Both the position numbers and the translations under genes were made by a program. From an uncultured Anaerococcus sp. (GTDB lineage: Bacteria; Bacillota; Clostridia; Tissierellales; Peptoniphilaceae), in NCBI RefSeq assembly GCF_947253225.1, contig NZ_CAMXYR010000011.1:1-34383 (forward strand): DNA of 34,383 nt, in the 5' to 3' direction. Below are positions 15,564 to 22,380 of the stretch, one piece after another. Within the stretch, counting starts at the first letter, position 1. Each line of letters opens with the position of its first letter. The notes beneath the pieces are model-generated. The model ran no database searches, was not told the DNA's origin, and was given only the letters and a program-made list of their open reading frames with translations.

Positions 15564-16154
15564 ATGCTAGATAGGTTTAAAGAATTTATAGGTATTGATG
15601 ACAAGTACGACGACTATGATGAAGATCAAATGTACTATGATGATGTAGATGAAAAAACTGAGGATGTTGAACCTAAGAAAGAAGAAAAAAATCAAACTTA
15701 TGGGTCGTTCTTTGCTGATAGTAGCTACAAGGAGAAAGACACCACAACCACCTATAAGCCTTCATTTACAGAAAGCTTTAAAAGTGATGATTCTTCAATA
15801 TTCAAAACAAGTAAACCATCAAGAAGAGGAGATAATGTGGTTAGTATGAGTAACAAAAATTTTGCAAATACAAGTTCAATGAGAATTTCTATCCAAGAAC
15901 CATTAGACTATGAAACAGATGGTCCAAAGATAATTGATGATATACTTGACAACAAGGTTGTTGTTTTAAATCTTGAAATGGTTGATTCTGATTTAAGAAG
16001 ACAAATATTTGATTTTGTAAGTGGTGCGGTTTATGCCCTTGATGGGACTGTAGAAAAAGTTACTAAAGGAATTTTTGTAATAAGTCCTAAGGGTGTTCAA
16101 GTTGACTCCTCAGTAACTAAGCAAATTTCAGAAGGAAATTATAACCAACTATAG
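15564..16154 (+). CDS. sepF: Cell division protein SepF
   Basis: SepF anchors FtsZ filaments to the membrane and shapes the septum. 196 aa: an N-terminal amphipathic membrane-binding helix (MLDRFKEFIGI), a long acidic, low-complexity linker rich in D, E, Y, K, S and T (about 12-100), and the conserved globular core (about 105-190) with the FtsZ-binding and polymerising fold. The linker is somewhat longer than in Bacillus. In most Firmicutes sepF lies in a cluster with ylmE, ylmG, ylmH and divIVA; only ylmH remains adjacent here. It has its own promoter and terminator. Confidence 0.93.
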   Translation: MLDRFKEFIGIDDKYDDYDEDQMYYDDVDEKTEDVEPKKEEKNQTYGSFFADSSYKEKDTTTTYKPSFTESFKSDDSSIFKTSKPSRRGDNVVSMSNKNFANTSSMRISIQEPLDYETDGPKIIDDILDNKVVVLNLEMVDSDLRRQIFDFVSGAVYALDGTVEKVTKGIFVISPKGVQVDSSVTKQISEGNYNQL

Positions 16155-16183
16155 ATCGATTACTAAATCGATCTTTATTTTTT
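16153..16183 (+). terminator. Rho-independent terminator after sepF, abutting ylmH
   Basis: A perfect 9-bp stem (16153-16161 with 16166-16174) with a four-base loop is followed by a T-rich tract reaching 16183. The sepF stop codon forms the stem base and the T tract ends at the base before the ylmH ATG. Confidence 0.8.
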
Positions 16184-16951
16184 ATGAGTTTAGTATATAA
16201 TTTAGATTTTATCAGTGATAAGGCAAAAAAATCAAATATTAAAAAGGCTATAGCAATTTTAGAAAAAGCTTATTATACCCATATAGAAACATCAAGTTTT
16301 TTCTTAGATCCATTTGAACAAAGAGTGATAGAAACAATTGCAAGAAAAAATAGCATAGATATACTCTTTATTGGTGGCAATGAAAAAAGCGAAAGAAAGA
16401 TATTTGTAGCAAATTATTACTATGAACCTCTTGTTGAAGGAAATTATATTAAGATTCTAAGTTTTAATAGCTTTTCCATAGGTCATCCTGATGTTTTGGG
16501 GGCTTTGCTTCATCTTGGGATTGATAGAAATTCAATAGGGGATATATCTATTTTGGATGGATGTATAGAATTTGCTGTCTTAGAAGCTGATTCAAGTTTT
16601 ATAAAATACAACTTGACTAAGATAAAAAGAGAAGGAATAAACCTAGAAATCAAAAGTGATAACCACTTAAATCTAACCGAGCTTGATTATGAAAACTTGA
16701 GTGGATTTGTATCTTCTTTAAGACTTGACAATATTCTTACTGTGATGTTAAATCTGTCAAGGTCTAAGGTAAAAGATTTGATTTCATCAAGGCTAATAAA
16801 GGTTAATTTTCAAATTATAACTGATCCAAGCCTTGTTGTAGAAGAAGGTTCGATGGTATCTGTTAGACGAGAAGGAAGATTTATTTTTGACCAAGTAACT
16901 GGACAAAGCAAGAAGGGAAATTACCATATAGAATATAGGAAGGTAATATGA
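16184..16951 (+). CDS. ylmH: YlmH-family S4-domain RNA-binding protein
   Basis: Homologue of Bacillus YlmH, an S4-domain protein recently tied to rescue of stalled large ribosomal subunits. The N-terminal domain carries the family segment SFFLDPFEQRVIETIARK (about 38-55). The S4 domain spans about 176-240 (LRLDNILTVML, SRSKVKDLISSRLIKVN, VSVRREGRF). 255 aa fits the family. The N-terminus cannot be much shorter without losing the conserved part, so ATG 16184 is probably right. It has no Shine-Dalgarno: the bases before it are the sepF terminator T tract. ylmG and divIVA, normal neighbours, are absent. Confidence 0.9.
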   Translation: MSLVYNLDFISDKAKKSNIKKAIAILEKAYYTHIETSSFFLDPFEQRVIETIARKNSIDILFIGGNEKSERKIFVANYYYEPLVEGNYIKILSFNSFSIGHPDVLGALLHLGIDRNSIGDISILDGCIEFAVLEADSSFIKYNLTKIKREGINLEIKSDNHLNLTELDYENLSGFVSSLRLDNILTVMLNLSRSKVKDLISSRLIKVNFQIITDPSLVVEEGSMVSVRREGRFIFDQVTGQSKKGNYHIEYRKVI

Positions 16952-17391
16952 TATATATAATAATTATAATATTTGGAATTGTAGTAGATAGACTCACAAA
17001 AATCTATGCTGTAAATAATTTTATAGAAAATCCAATAAAGAGTCCGATAATAAATTTGACTTACCTAGAAAATAGGGGAGCTGCCTTTGGTATTCTTCAG
17101 GATAAGAGAGTTTTATTTATTCTTCTTACAACAGCAATAGTTCTCTATCTTCTATATTATTTTATAAGGAATATAAAGAAAAGTCCTTTTATCCTCAATT
17201 TTGCCTTTGCTATGATAATTTCAGGTGCTATTGGTAATTTTTATGATAGACTTTTACAGGGGTATGTTGTTGATTTTATAGAATTTGCCTTCATAAACTT
17301 CCCAGTATTTAATGTAGCGGATATTTTCGTAACTATTGGTTGTGCTTTGATGGTAATTTATATACTTTTTTATGGAGAAAAGAGGGTTTAA
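16948..17391 (+). CDS. lspA: Lipoprotein signal peptidase LspA (signal peptidase II)
   Basis: Removes signal peptides from diacylated prolipoproteins within the membrane. 147 aa with four hydrophobic segments. Signatures: DRLTK (14-18), ENRGAAFGIL (41-50), NFYDRLLQGYVVDF (97-110) and FNVADIF (121-127). The catalytic aspartates are D109 and D125. The start overlaps the ylmH stop by four bases. rluD, the usual next gene, is replaced by ung. Confidence 0.96.
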   Translation: MIYIIIIIFGIVVDRLTKIYAVNNFIENPIKSPIINLTYLENRGAAFGILQDKRVLFILLTTAIVLYLLYYFIRNIKKSPFILNFAFAMIISGAIGNFYDRLLQGYVVDFIEFAFINFPVFNVADIFVTIGCALMVIYILFYGEKRV

Positions 17392-18072
17392 TTGACAGTT
17401 GAAATTGGAAATGATTGGGATAAACTTTTGAGTGAAGAATGGTCAAAACCTTACTATCAAAAATTAAGAAAAATCTTATTAGAAGAATATAGTCATTATA
17501 GAGTTTATCCTGACATGTATGATTTGTTTAATGCCTTGAAATATGTTAGCTATGAAGACACTAAGGTTGTGATTTTAGGACAAGATCCCTACCATGGGAG
17601 GGGACAGGCTCACGGATTTTCTTTTTCGGTTCAAAAAGGTGTAGAAATTCCTCCATCCCTCTTAAATATATACAAAGAATTACAAGAGGATTTGAACTGT
17701 TACATACCAGATAATGGTAATTTAATAAAATGGGCTGAGCAGGGAGTTCTACTCCTAAATACAGTTCTTACTGTGAGAGAAAAAAGTCCAAATTCACATA
17801 AGGGAATTGGGTGGGAAATTCTTACAGATAGGATAATAGAAATTTTAAATTCTAGAGAAAAACCTATGGTATTCATACTTTGGGGAGCAAATGCTAAGGC
17901 TAAGGAAAAGCTTATAACTAATAAGAACCACTTAATCCTAAAGTCTGTGCATCCATCACCTTTATCAGCTTATAGGGGTTTTTTTGGATCTAAAGTTTTT
18001 TCTAAAACTAATAAATTTTTGAAAGAAAACAATATGAAAGAGATTGATTGGCAGATAGAGAATCAGAGGTGA
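17392..18072 (+). CDS. ung: Uracil-DNA glycosylase Ung (family 1)
   Basis: Excises uracil from DNA. The water-activating motif GQDPYHG is at 63-69 (D65 catalytic) and the DNA-intercalation motif HPSPLSAYRGFFGS begins near 187. 226 aa. The start is TTG at 17392, placed by AGAGGG six bases upstream and by the normal N-terminal length; no ATG is available near it. It begins immediately after the lspA stop codon. Its 3' end overlaps the convergent exonuclease gene by ten bases, and that overlap forms a terminator hairpin. Confidence 0.96.
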   Translation: MTVEIGNDWDKLLSEEWSKPYYQKLRKILLEEYSHYRVYPDMYDLFNALKYVSYEDTKVVILGQDPYHGRGQAHGFSFSVQKGVEIPPSLLNIYKELQEDLNCYIPDNGNLIKWAEQGVLLLNTVLTVREKSPNSHKGIGWEILTDRIIEILNSREKPMVFILWGANAKAKEKLITNKNHLILKSVHPSPLSAYRGFFGSKVFSKTNKFLKENNMKEIDWQIENQR

Positions 18073-18089
18073 TTCTCTATTATTTTTTT
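18055..18089 (+). terminator. Terminator made from the overlapping ends of ung and the exonuclease gene
   Basis: An 11-bp perfect stem (18055-18065 with 18070-18080) and a four-base loop are followed by seven T at 18083-18089. The ung stop (18070-18072) and the stop of the opposite gene (18063-18065) face each other across the loop. The T tract serves + strand transcripts. The 5' side lacks an A tract, so it is poor for the - strand. Confidence 0.82.
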
Positions 18090-18968
18090 GCCAAGAGCCA
18101 AGATATTTATGTAATTATAAATATTATCTTCCTTTAAAATTAAAAAATGTTCATCAACTTTTACAGAGGATTCGTTTTTTATCATAAAGTTATTTAAACA
18201 TACAAATCCCTTGGTTTGTTTATCCAATTTGCCATATAGGACTTGGAGATTAATCTTAATCTTATAAGTATCAACGTGTAAGTCATAGGTAGAACTTGCA
18301 AAATAGGCTTCATTTTGGTAATTATTTATAGAAAAGGTTATATTAGCTATATCATTATTAATTGATGTAGATTTTAGAGTAAGCTTACCAAGTTTAGTTT
18401 CAATGCTCATTATTTCATCAAAGTAAATAGGCAGATGTATTAATAGTTCTGTCGCTATTAAGTCATTTTCATTGTGTTTTAAAATTGGATAAGGATTTTG
18501 CCTAGTTTTTATTTCTTTACTAAGTTTACTTATAGTTTTGTACCTAGAGGGGTCATCTCTATAGAAACCTAAGATTTTTTCTATATAACTTAATTTTAAT
18601 GATTCAAAATCAAAATAGAACCTATAAGGTCTAATGAGTTTCAGTAAATCCAAGTTTATCGGGAGGATAGGAAATCTATTATGTTTAATGAGTCTGCTAT
18701 TAAGAAAAGGTATATCGAAAATTTCTCCATTATAAGTTATAAGCTCGTGATTTTTTATTTTTTTGATATAAATATCAAGTAGCCTATCCTCTTCACTATC
18801 ATCTTCAGCGAAATATTGAATTGTATAAGCCTTGCCATTAATAATTTCAACCAAACCTAAGAGGACAAGCTTATCAACAGAAGAGTCAAGACCAGTTGTT
18901 TCTATATCTAAAACAATTTGATTTTCTTTTAAATTTTTGCATAAATGTTTTTTCTTTACTGTTATCAT
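18063..18968 (-). CDS. DnaQ-fold (RNase H-like) exonuclease domain protein, YprB-like
   Basis: 301 aa, probably a 3'-5' exonuclease of the DEDD superfamily like the N-terminal domain of Bacillus YprB. Motif Exo I is LDIETTG (D21, E23), Exo II is TYNGEIFDIPFLNSR (D85), and Exo III lies at HNENDL (H165, D169), a DEDDh-like arrangement. YprB relatives often have a TPR tail; here the last ~100 residues are a divergent beta-rich region with no visible repeat. An in-frame stop four codons before the ATG fixes the start. There is no Shine-Dalgarno, and a TATAAT sits six bases before the ATG, so the mRNA may be leaderless. Substrate unknown. Confidence 0.85.
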   Translation of the reverse strand: MITVKKKHLCKNLKENQIVLDIETTGLDSSVDKLVLLGLVEIINGKAYTIQYFAEDDSEEDRLLDIYIKKIKNHELITYNGEIFDIPFLNSRLIKHNRFPILPINLDLLKLIRPYRFYFDFESLKLSYIEKILGFYRDDPSRYKTISKLSKEIKTRQNPYPILKHNENDLIATELLIHLPIYFDEIMSIETKLGKLTLKSTSINNDIANITFSINNYQNEAYFASSTYDLHVDTYKIKINLQVLYGKLDKQTKGFVCLNNFMIKNESSVKVDEHFLILKEDNIYNYINILALGKKIIENHL

Positions 18969-18974
18969 GAGATA

Positions 18975-18980
18975 ATTATA
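18975..18980 (-). promoter_or_regulatory. Minus-strand -10 element for the exonuclease gene
   Basis: Read on the - strand, a perfect TATAAT is followed by TATCTC and then the ATG at 18968. A start point seven bases downstream of the -10 would coincide with the A of the ATG. No good -35 is present at 16-18 bases. Confidence 0.45.
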
Positions 18981-19004
18981 CTATAGTTTGTAAAATAATG
19001 GGGA

Positions 19005-19010
19005 TATAAT
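19005..19010 (+). promoter_or_regulatory. Plus-strand -10 element for nifS-thiI
   Basis: TATAAT at 19005-19010 lies 26 bases before the nifS ATG, back to back with the minus-strand element. The -35 region (TATAGT at 18982-18987) matches poorly. A second, overlapping AT-rich TATAAT-like run follows at 19010-19015. Confidence 0.42.
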
Positions 19011-19036
19011 ATAATATAGAAGTTAAGGAGTAAGTG

Positions 19037-20155
19037 ATGATATATTTAGATAATGCAGCGACAACCAAGATGTATAGCGAAGTAATAGAAAAAGAGATAG
19101 AAATTTTGGAGAATTGCTATGGTAATTCCTCAGCAATTCATTCTTTCGGTATGAAAGCAGAAAATCTGATAAAAGAAGCTAAGTCTATCATAGCTAAGGT
19201 AATTAATGCAAATCCTAATGAAATTTACTTTACAAAAGGTGCTACTGAATCAAACAACATTGTTGTTTCATCCTTTGCAAGCTATGGGGCGAAGGCTATT
19301 ACGACAAGTATAGAACATCCTTCTATTTATGATACTTTTGTAAACGCAAACTATGATGAAGTTATTTTCCTAAACAATGATAGGGATGGGCTTGTTGATT
19401 TGGATGACTTGAAAAGTAAATTGGATGCTAATATTAAATTAGTTTCAATTATTTATGTAAATAATGAAATAGGTGTTATTCAAGATATAGAAGAAATTCG
19501 TAAAATTGTAAAAAAATATAACGAAAATATTTGCATCCACATTGATGCCACCCAAGCTTTAGGAAAAATTTCTTGCGATGTTGGAAAACTTGGTGTGGAT
19601 CTTATGAGCTTTAGTGGACACAAGTTCCATGGACCTAAAGGAGTTGGTGGGTTATATGTAAGGAAGAAATTTTTATCTAAAATAAGACCACTTCTATTTG
19701 GGGGTAGACAACAAATTATATCATCTGGAACAGACAACCATCCTGCAATTTACGCAACTGGTCTTGCCCTACAAATGCAAATTTCAGAAAATGAATATGC
19801 TTATATCAAAAAACTCAACGAACATCTTCGTGATAAGATAGCGGCAAATATAAAAGATACATATATAATTTCACCTGAATTTAAGGCATCTCCATACATT
19901 TTGGACATAGCCTTTAAAAATATTAAAAGTGAGGTTTTGGTTCACTTTCTTGAAGATAGGGGAATATATGTATCATCAGGTTCGGCTTGTTCAAAGGGTG
20001 AGGATAACAGGGTGTTGAAGGCCTTAGGCGTGAGTGATGATTATATTGATGGAGCGATTAGGTTCTCATTTTCGTCATTTATAAGTGAGGAAGACTTGGA
20101 TGAAGTTGTCGAAGTGCTAAAAGAAGGAATTGAAATGATTAGGGAGGTATTTTAA
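19037..20155 (+). CDS. nifS: Cysteine desulfurase, NifS/IscS family
   Basis: PLP enzyme that takes sulfur from cysteine. In this position it most likely supplies persulfide to ThiI, as NifZ does in Bacillus. 372 aa from ATG 19037; a GTG one codon earlier is less likely because AAGGAG (19025-19030) is ideally spaced for the ATG and MIYLDNAATT is the family N-terminus. The PLP lysine is K196 in SGHKFHGPKG, and the persulfide cysteine is C318 in SSGSACSKG on the mobile loop. It shares one base with thiI. Whether it also serves Fe-S assembly is open, as no nifU/iscU is nearby. Confidence 0.95.
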   Translation: MIYLDNAATTKMYSEVIEKEIEILENCYGNSSAIHSFGMKAENLIKEAKSIIAKVINANPNEIYFTKGATESNNIVVSSFASYGAKAITTSIEHPSIYDTFVNANYDEVIFLNNDRDGLVDLDDLKSKLDANIKLVSIIYVNNEIGVIQDIEEIRKIVKKYNENICIHIDATQALGKISCDVGKLGVDLMSFSGHKFHGPKGVGGLYVRKKFLSKIRPLLFGGRQQIISSGTDNHPAIYATGLALQMQISENEYAYIKKLNEHLRDKIAANIKDTYIISPEFKASPYILDIAFKNIKSEVLVHFLEDRGIYVSSGSACSKGEDNRVLKALGVSDDYIDGAIRFSFSSFISEEDLDEVVEVLKEGIEMIREVF

Positions 20156-21318
20156 TGCAGTGGTTACTAGCTGTCAGTTTTGGAGAAATATTCCTAAAAG
20201 GAAGGAACAGGAATGTTTTCTATAAAACTGCTACCAACAATATAAAAAGAAACATTAGAGATATTGGCTATGATGATATGTACTCAGAGTCATCTAAACT
20301 ATATATCAAAGCTGATAGGGATAAGTTTGAAAGTTTGACTAGAGAAATACAAAAAGTTTTTGGGATTGTCTATATTTCAGAGGTTGTAAGATGCGACAAG
20401 GATATGGAAACAATTAGACAAACCTCAGTAGATCTCATAAACTATTATGAAAATGATAAGAATTTGACTTTTAAGGTAGATAGTAAGAGAACCGACAAAT
20501 CTTTCCCTCTAACATCACCAGAATTGAATGCTAAAATAGGTGGGAATATCCTAGAATCTTTTGGTAATTTAAAAGTGGATATCCATAAACCAGACTTTAC
20601 AGTTTTTATAGATATAAAAAGTTCGGCTTACATTTATATAAAAAGGACAAAGGGACTTGGAGGACTTCCACTTGGTTCTAGTGGAGAAGGACTTCTCCTC
20701 TTATCTGGAGGTATTGATTCACCTGTAGCAGGATTTATGATGGCAAAAAGAGGAATGAACATTAACGCTATCCATTTCCACTCCTATCCATTCACCTCGA
20801 AAAGAGCCCACCAAAAGGCTATGGATCTTGCACAAATATTATCTGCTTATACAGGGAAAATGAGAGTTTATTCTGTCAATCTTGCAGAAATATACAAGTC
20901 CATTAGCAAAAATTGCCCTAGAAGAGAAACAACTATTTTATCTAGGAGATTCATGATGAGAATAGCATCAAAAATATCTGAAAAATATGGGTATCAAGCT
21001 TTAATTACAGGAGAAAGTTTGGGCCAAGTTGCTAGCCAGACAGTTGAGTCAATGTCTGTAATAAATGAATCTTCCATGTTACCTATTCTAAGACCCTTGA
21101 TAGCTATGGACAAGAAAGACATAATAGAAATTTCAGAAAAAATCGGTTCTTATGATAAAGCTATAGAACCATACGATGATTGTTGCTCAATTTTTGCTCC
21201 AGATTCACCTGTTACAAAGCCAAAATTAAAGTATATAGAAAAATCAGAAGAAAATTTAGCTATAGAAACACTAGAAACTCATGCTATAGAAAGTATGAAA
21301 ATTATTGAAATAGCTTGA
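20155..21318 (+). CDS. thiI: tRNA 4-thiouridine synthase ThiI
   Basis: Installs s4U at tRNA position 8. 387 aa: an N-terminal ferredoxin-like domain and THUMP domain (1-165) that bind tRNA, then a PP-loop ATP-binding domain with SGGIDS at 184-189 (adenylation of the uridine). Later signatures are TGESLGQVASQT and CCSIFAP. There is no C-terminal rhodanese domain, as in Bacillus, so sulfur must come directly from the adjacent NifS. The stop codon TGA overlaps the -35 TTGACA of the rplU promoter. Confidence 0.96.
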   Translation: MQWLLAVSFGEIFLKGRNRNVFYKTATNNIKRNIRDIGYDDMYSESSKLYIKADRDKFESLTREIQKVFGIVYISEVVRCDKDMETIRQTSVDLINYYENDKNLTFKVDSKRTDKSFPLTSPELNAKIGGNILESFGNLKVDIHKPDFTVFIDIKSSAYIYIKRTKGLGGLPLGSSGEGLLLLSGGIDSPVAGFMMAKRGMNINAIHFHSYPFTSKRAHQKAMDLAQILSAYTGKMRVYSVNLAEIYKSISKNCPRRETTILSRRFMMRIASKISEKYGYQALITGESLGQVASQTVESMSVINESSMLPILRPLIAMDKKDIIEISEKIGSYDKAIEPYDDCCSIFAPDSPVTKPKLKYIEKSEENLAIETLETHAIESMKIIEIA

Positions 21319-21343
21319 CAAGTTATGTCAGCAATAGTATTAT
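21315..21343 (+). promoter_or_regulatory. Strong sigma-A promoter for rplU-prp-rpmA
   Basis: A perfect TTGACA (21315-21320) and TATTAT (21338-21343) are separated by 17 bases. A TATAAT at 21341-21346 overlaps but would need a 20-base spacer. Transcription would start near 21350, at the 5' edge of the leader structure. Confidence 0.8.
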
Positions 21344-21349
21344 AATCAA

Positions 21350-21413
21350 GTAAACCGCTCAGTCCGGGCTCTGATCCCCAACACTGGCGAGAATTTTAGT
21401 AATAGGAGGTTTC
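21350..21413 (+). ncRNA. L21-leader-like structured 5' UTR
   Basis: This GC-richer block stands out in AT-rich surroundings. CGC (21356-21358) and CAGT (21360-21363) pair with ACTG (21383-21386) and GCG (21387-21389), leaving one bulged T. Inside, GGG (21366-21368) can pair with CCC (21376-21378). The position between promoter and rplU matches the known Firmicutes L21 leader, thought to let excess L21 or another unit product repress its own translation. Family membership is judged from position and structure, not a covariance search. AGGAGGT at 21404-21410 is the rplU ribosome binding site. Confidence 0.68.
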
Positions 21414-21414
21414 C

Positions 21415-21723
21415 ATGTACGCAATAATTAAAACAGGTGGAAAACAATATAAAGTATCAGAAGGTGACTTAGTAAGAGTTGAAAAACTTCCTTACGAAGT
21501 TGGTGACACCGTTGAATTTGATGAAGTTCTTTTAGTTGCTGGAGATGAAGTAAAAGTTGGTTCTCCAGTAGTAGCAAACGCAAAAGTAACAGCAACAGTT
21601 GAAGATCAAAATAAGGATAAGAAAATTGTTGTATTCAAATACAAACCAAAAAAGAAATATAGAAAAAAACACGGTCACAGACAACCTTATACTTTAGTAA
21701 AAATTAACAGCATAAGTCTTTAA
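21415..21723 (+). CDS. rplU: 50S ribosomal protein L21
   Basis: Structural protein of the large subunit that binds 23S rRNA. 102 aa. The N-terminal MYAIIKTGGKQYKV and the C-terminal basic KPKKKYRKKHGHRQPYT segment are diagnostic. It has a strong AGGAGGT ribosome binding site behind a structured leader. Codon use appears more biased to abundant-tRNA codons than neighbours, as expected for a highly expressed gene. The stop shares one base with prp. Confidence 0.98.
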   Translation: MYAIIKTGGKQYKVSEGDLVRVEKLPYEVGDTVEFDEVLLVAGDEVKVGSPVVANAKVTATVEDQNKDKKIVVFKYKPKKKYRKKHGHRQPYTLVKINSISL

Positions 21724-22052
21724 TGATTAATGTTAATTTATTAATCAAAGACGGGAAAACAGTAGGTTACGATATTACAGGCCATGCGGACTTTGCTGAG
21801 CATGGTAGCGATATAGTATGTTCTGCAGTTACAATATTAGCCTATGCTTGTGTCAATACTCTCGATAAATACGCTGATGGGGTTGACTTTATTGACGATG
21901 GAGATATTCTTCATCTATTCACTCCAGATAGTAGTCTTGAAATAGATGCGGTATTCGCTTATTTTGAAACTGGTATACAAACTTTGCTAGGTAACTATAG
22001 CAATTATGTAAAATTAAAATATAAGGAGACAAATAATGATATTGAATATTAA
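21723..22052 (+). CDS. prp: Ribosomal-processing cysteine protease Prp
   Basis: Prp removes the N-terminal extension of ribosomal protein L27, needed for a working peptidyl-transferase centre in Firmicutes. 109 aa. The catalytic pair is H21 and C33 in GHADFAEHGSDIVCSAV, almost the same numbers as in S. aureus Prp (H22, C34). It lies between L21 and L27 genes, the canonical place. Its last 17 bases overlap the start of rpmA in another frame, so the protease tail and its substrate's cleaved peptide use the same DNA. Confidence 0.95.
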   Translation: MINVNLLIKDGKTVGYDITGHADFAEHGSDIVCSAVTILAYACVNTLDKYADGVDFIDDGDILHLFTPDSSLEIDAVFAYFETGIQTLLGNYSNYVKLKYKETNNDIEY

Positions 22053-22329
22053 TTTACAAAGATTGTCAAGCAAGAAGGGAGTTTCTTCATCAAAGAACGG
22101 TAGAGATTCTCAAGCTAAGAGACTAGGTGTTAAAAGAAGCGATGGACAATTTGTTAATGCTGGAACTATAATAGTTAGACAAAGAGGAACAAAAATTCAC
22201 CCAGGTAACAATGTTAAAAAGGGTGCTGATGATACTCTTTACGCTTCATGTGAAGGTGTTGTTAAATTCGAAAGAAAAGGAAGAAGCAGAAAACAAGTTT
22301 CTGTTTATGCTAAAGCAGATATCGCTTAA
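22036..22329 (+). CDS. rpmA: 50S ribosomal protein L27 precursor
   Basis: L27 reaches into the peptidyl-transferase centre. 97 aa, with the mature body beginning SKKGVSSSKNGRDSQAKRLG. Like other Firmicutes L27 it has an N-terminal extension (MILNINLQRLS) to be cut by Prp. The usual cleavage motif ends in L-Q-F/L-F followed by A/S; here it is N-L-Q-R-L-S, with Arg and Leu at the P2 and P1 positions. The ATG at 22036 is supported by AAGGAG eight bases upstream. A terminator follows. Confidence 0.97.
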   Translation: MILNINLQRLSSKKGVSSSKNGRDSQAKRLGVKRSDGQFVNAGTIIVRQRGTKIHPGNNVKKGADDTLYASCEGVVKFERKGRSRKQVSVYAKADIA

Positions 22330-22338
22330 GAAGTCAAA

Positions 22339-22364
22339 GCTTGCCAATTGGCAAGCCTTTTTTT
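22339..22364 (+). terminator. Rho-independent terminator after rpmA
   Basis: A perfect 7-bp stem (22339-22345 with 22350-22356; the whole is palindromic with loop AATT) is followed by seven T (22358-22364). No promoter is visible between it and obg, 17 bases on, so obg probably depends on partial read-through. Confidence 0.88.
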
Positions 22365-22380
22365 ATGAGAGGATATAATT

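Noticed and set aside
15649..15849. Plus-strand frame within sepF encoding a basic peptide
   Set aside because: It is the +1 shadow of the acidic SepF linker and has no ribosome binding site of its own.
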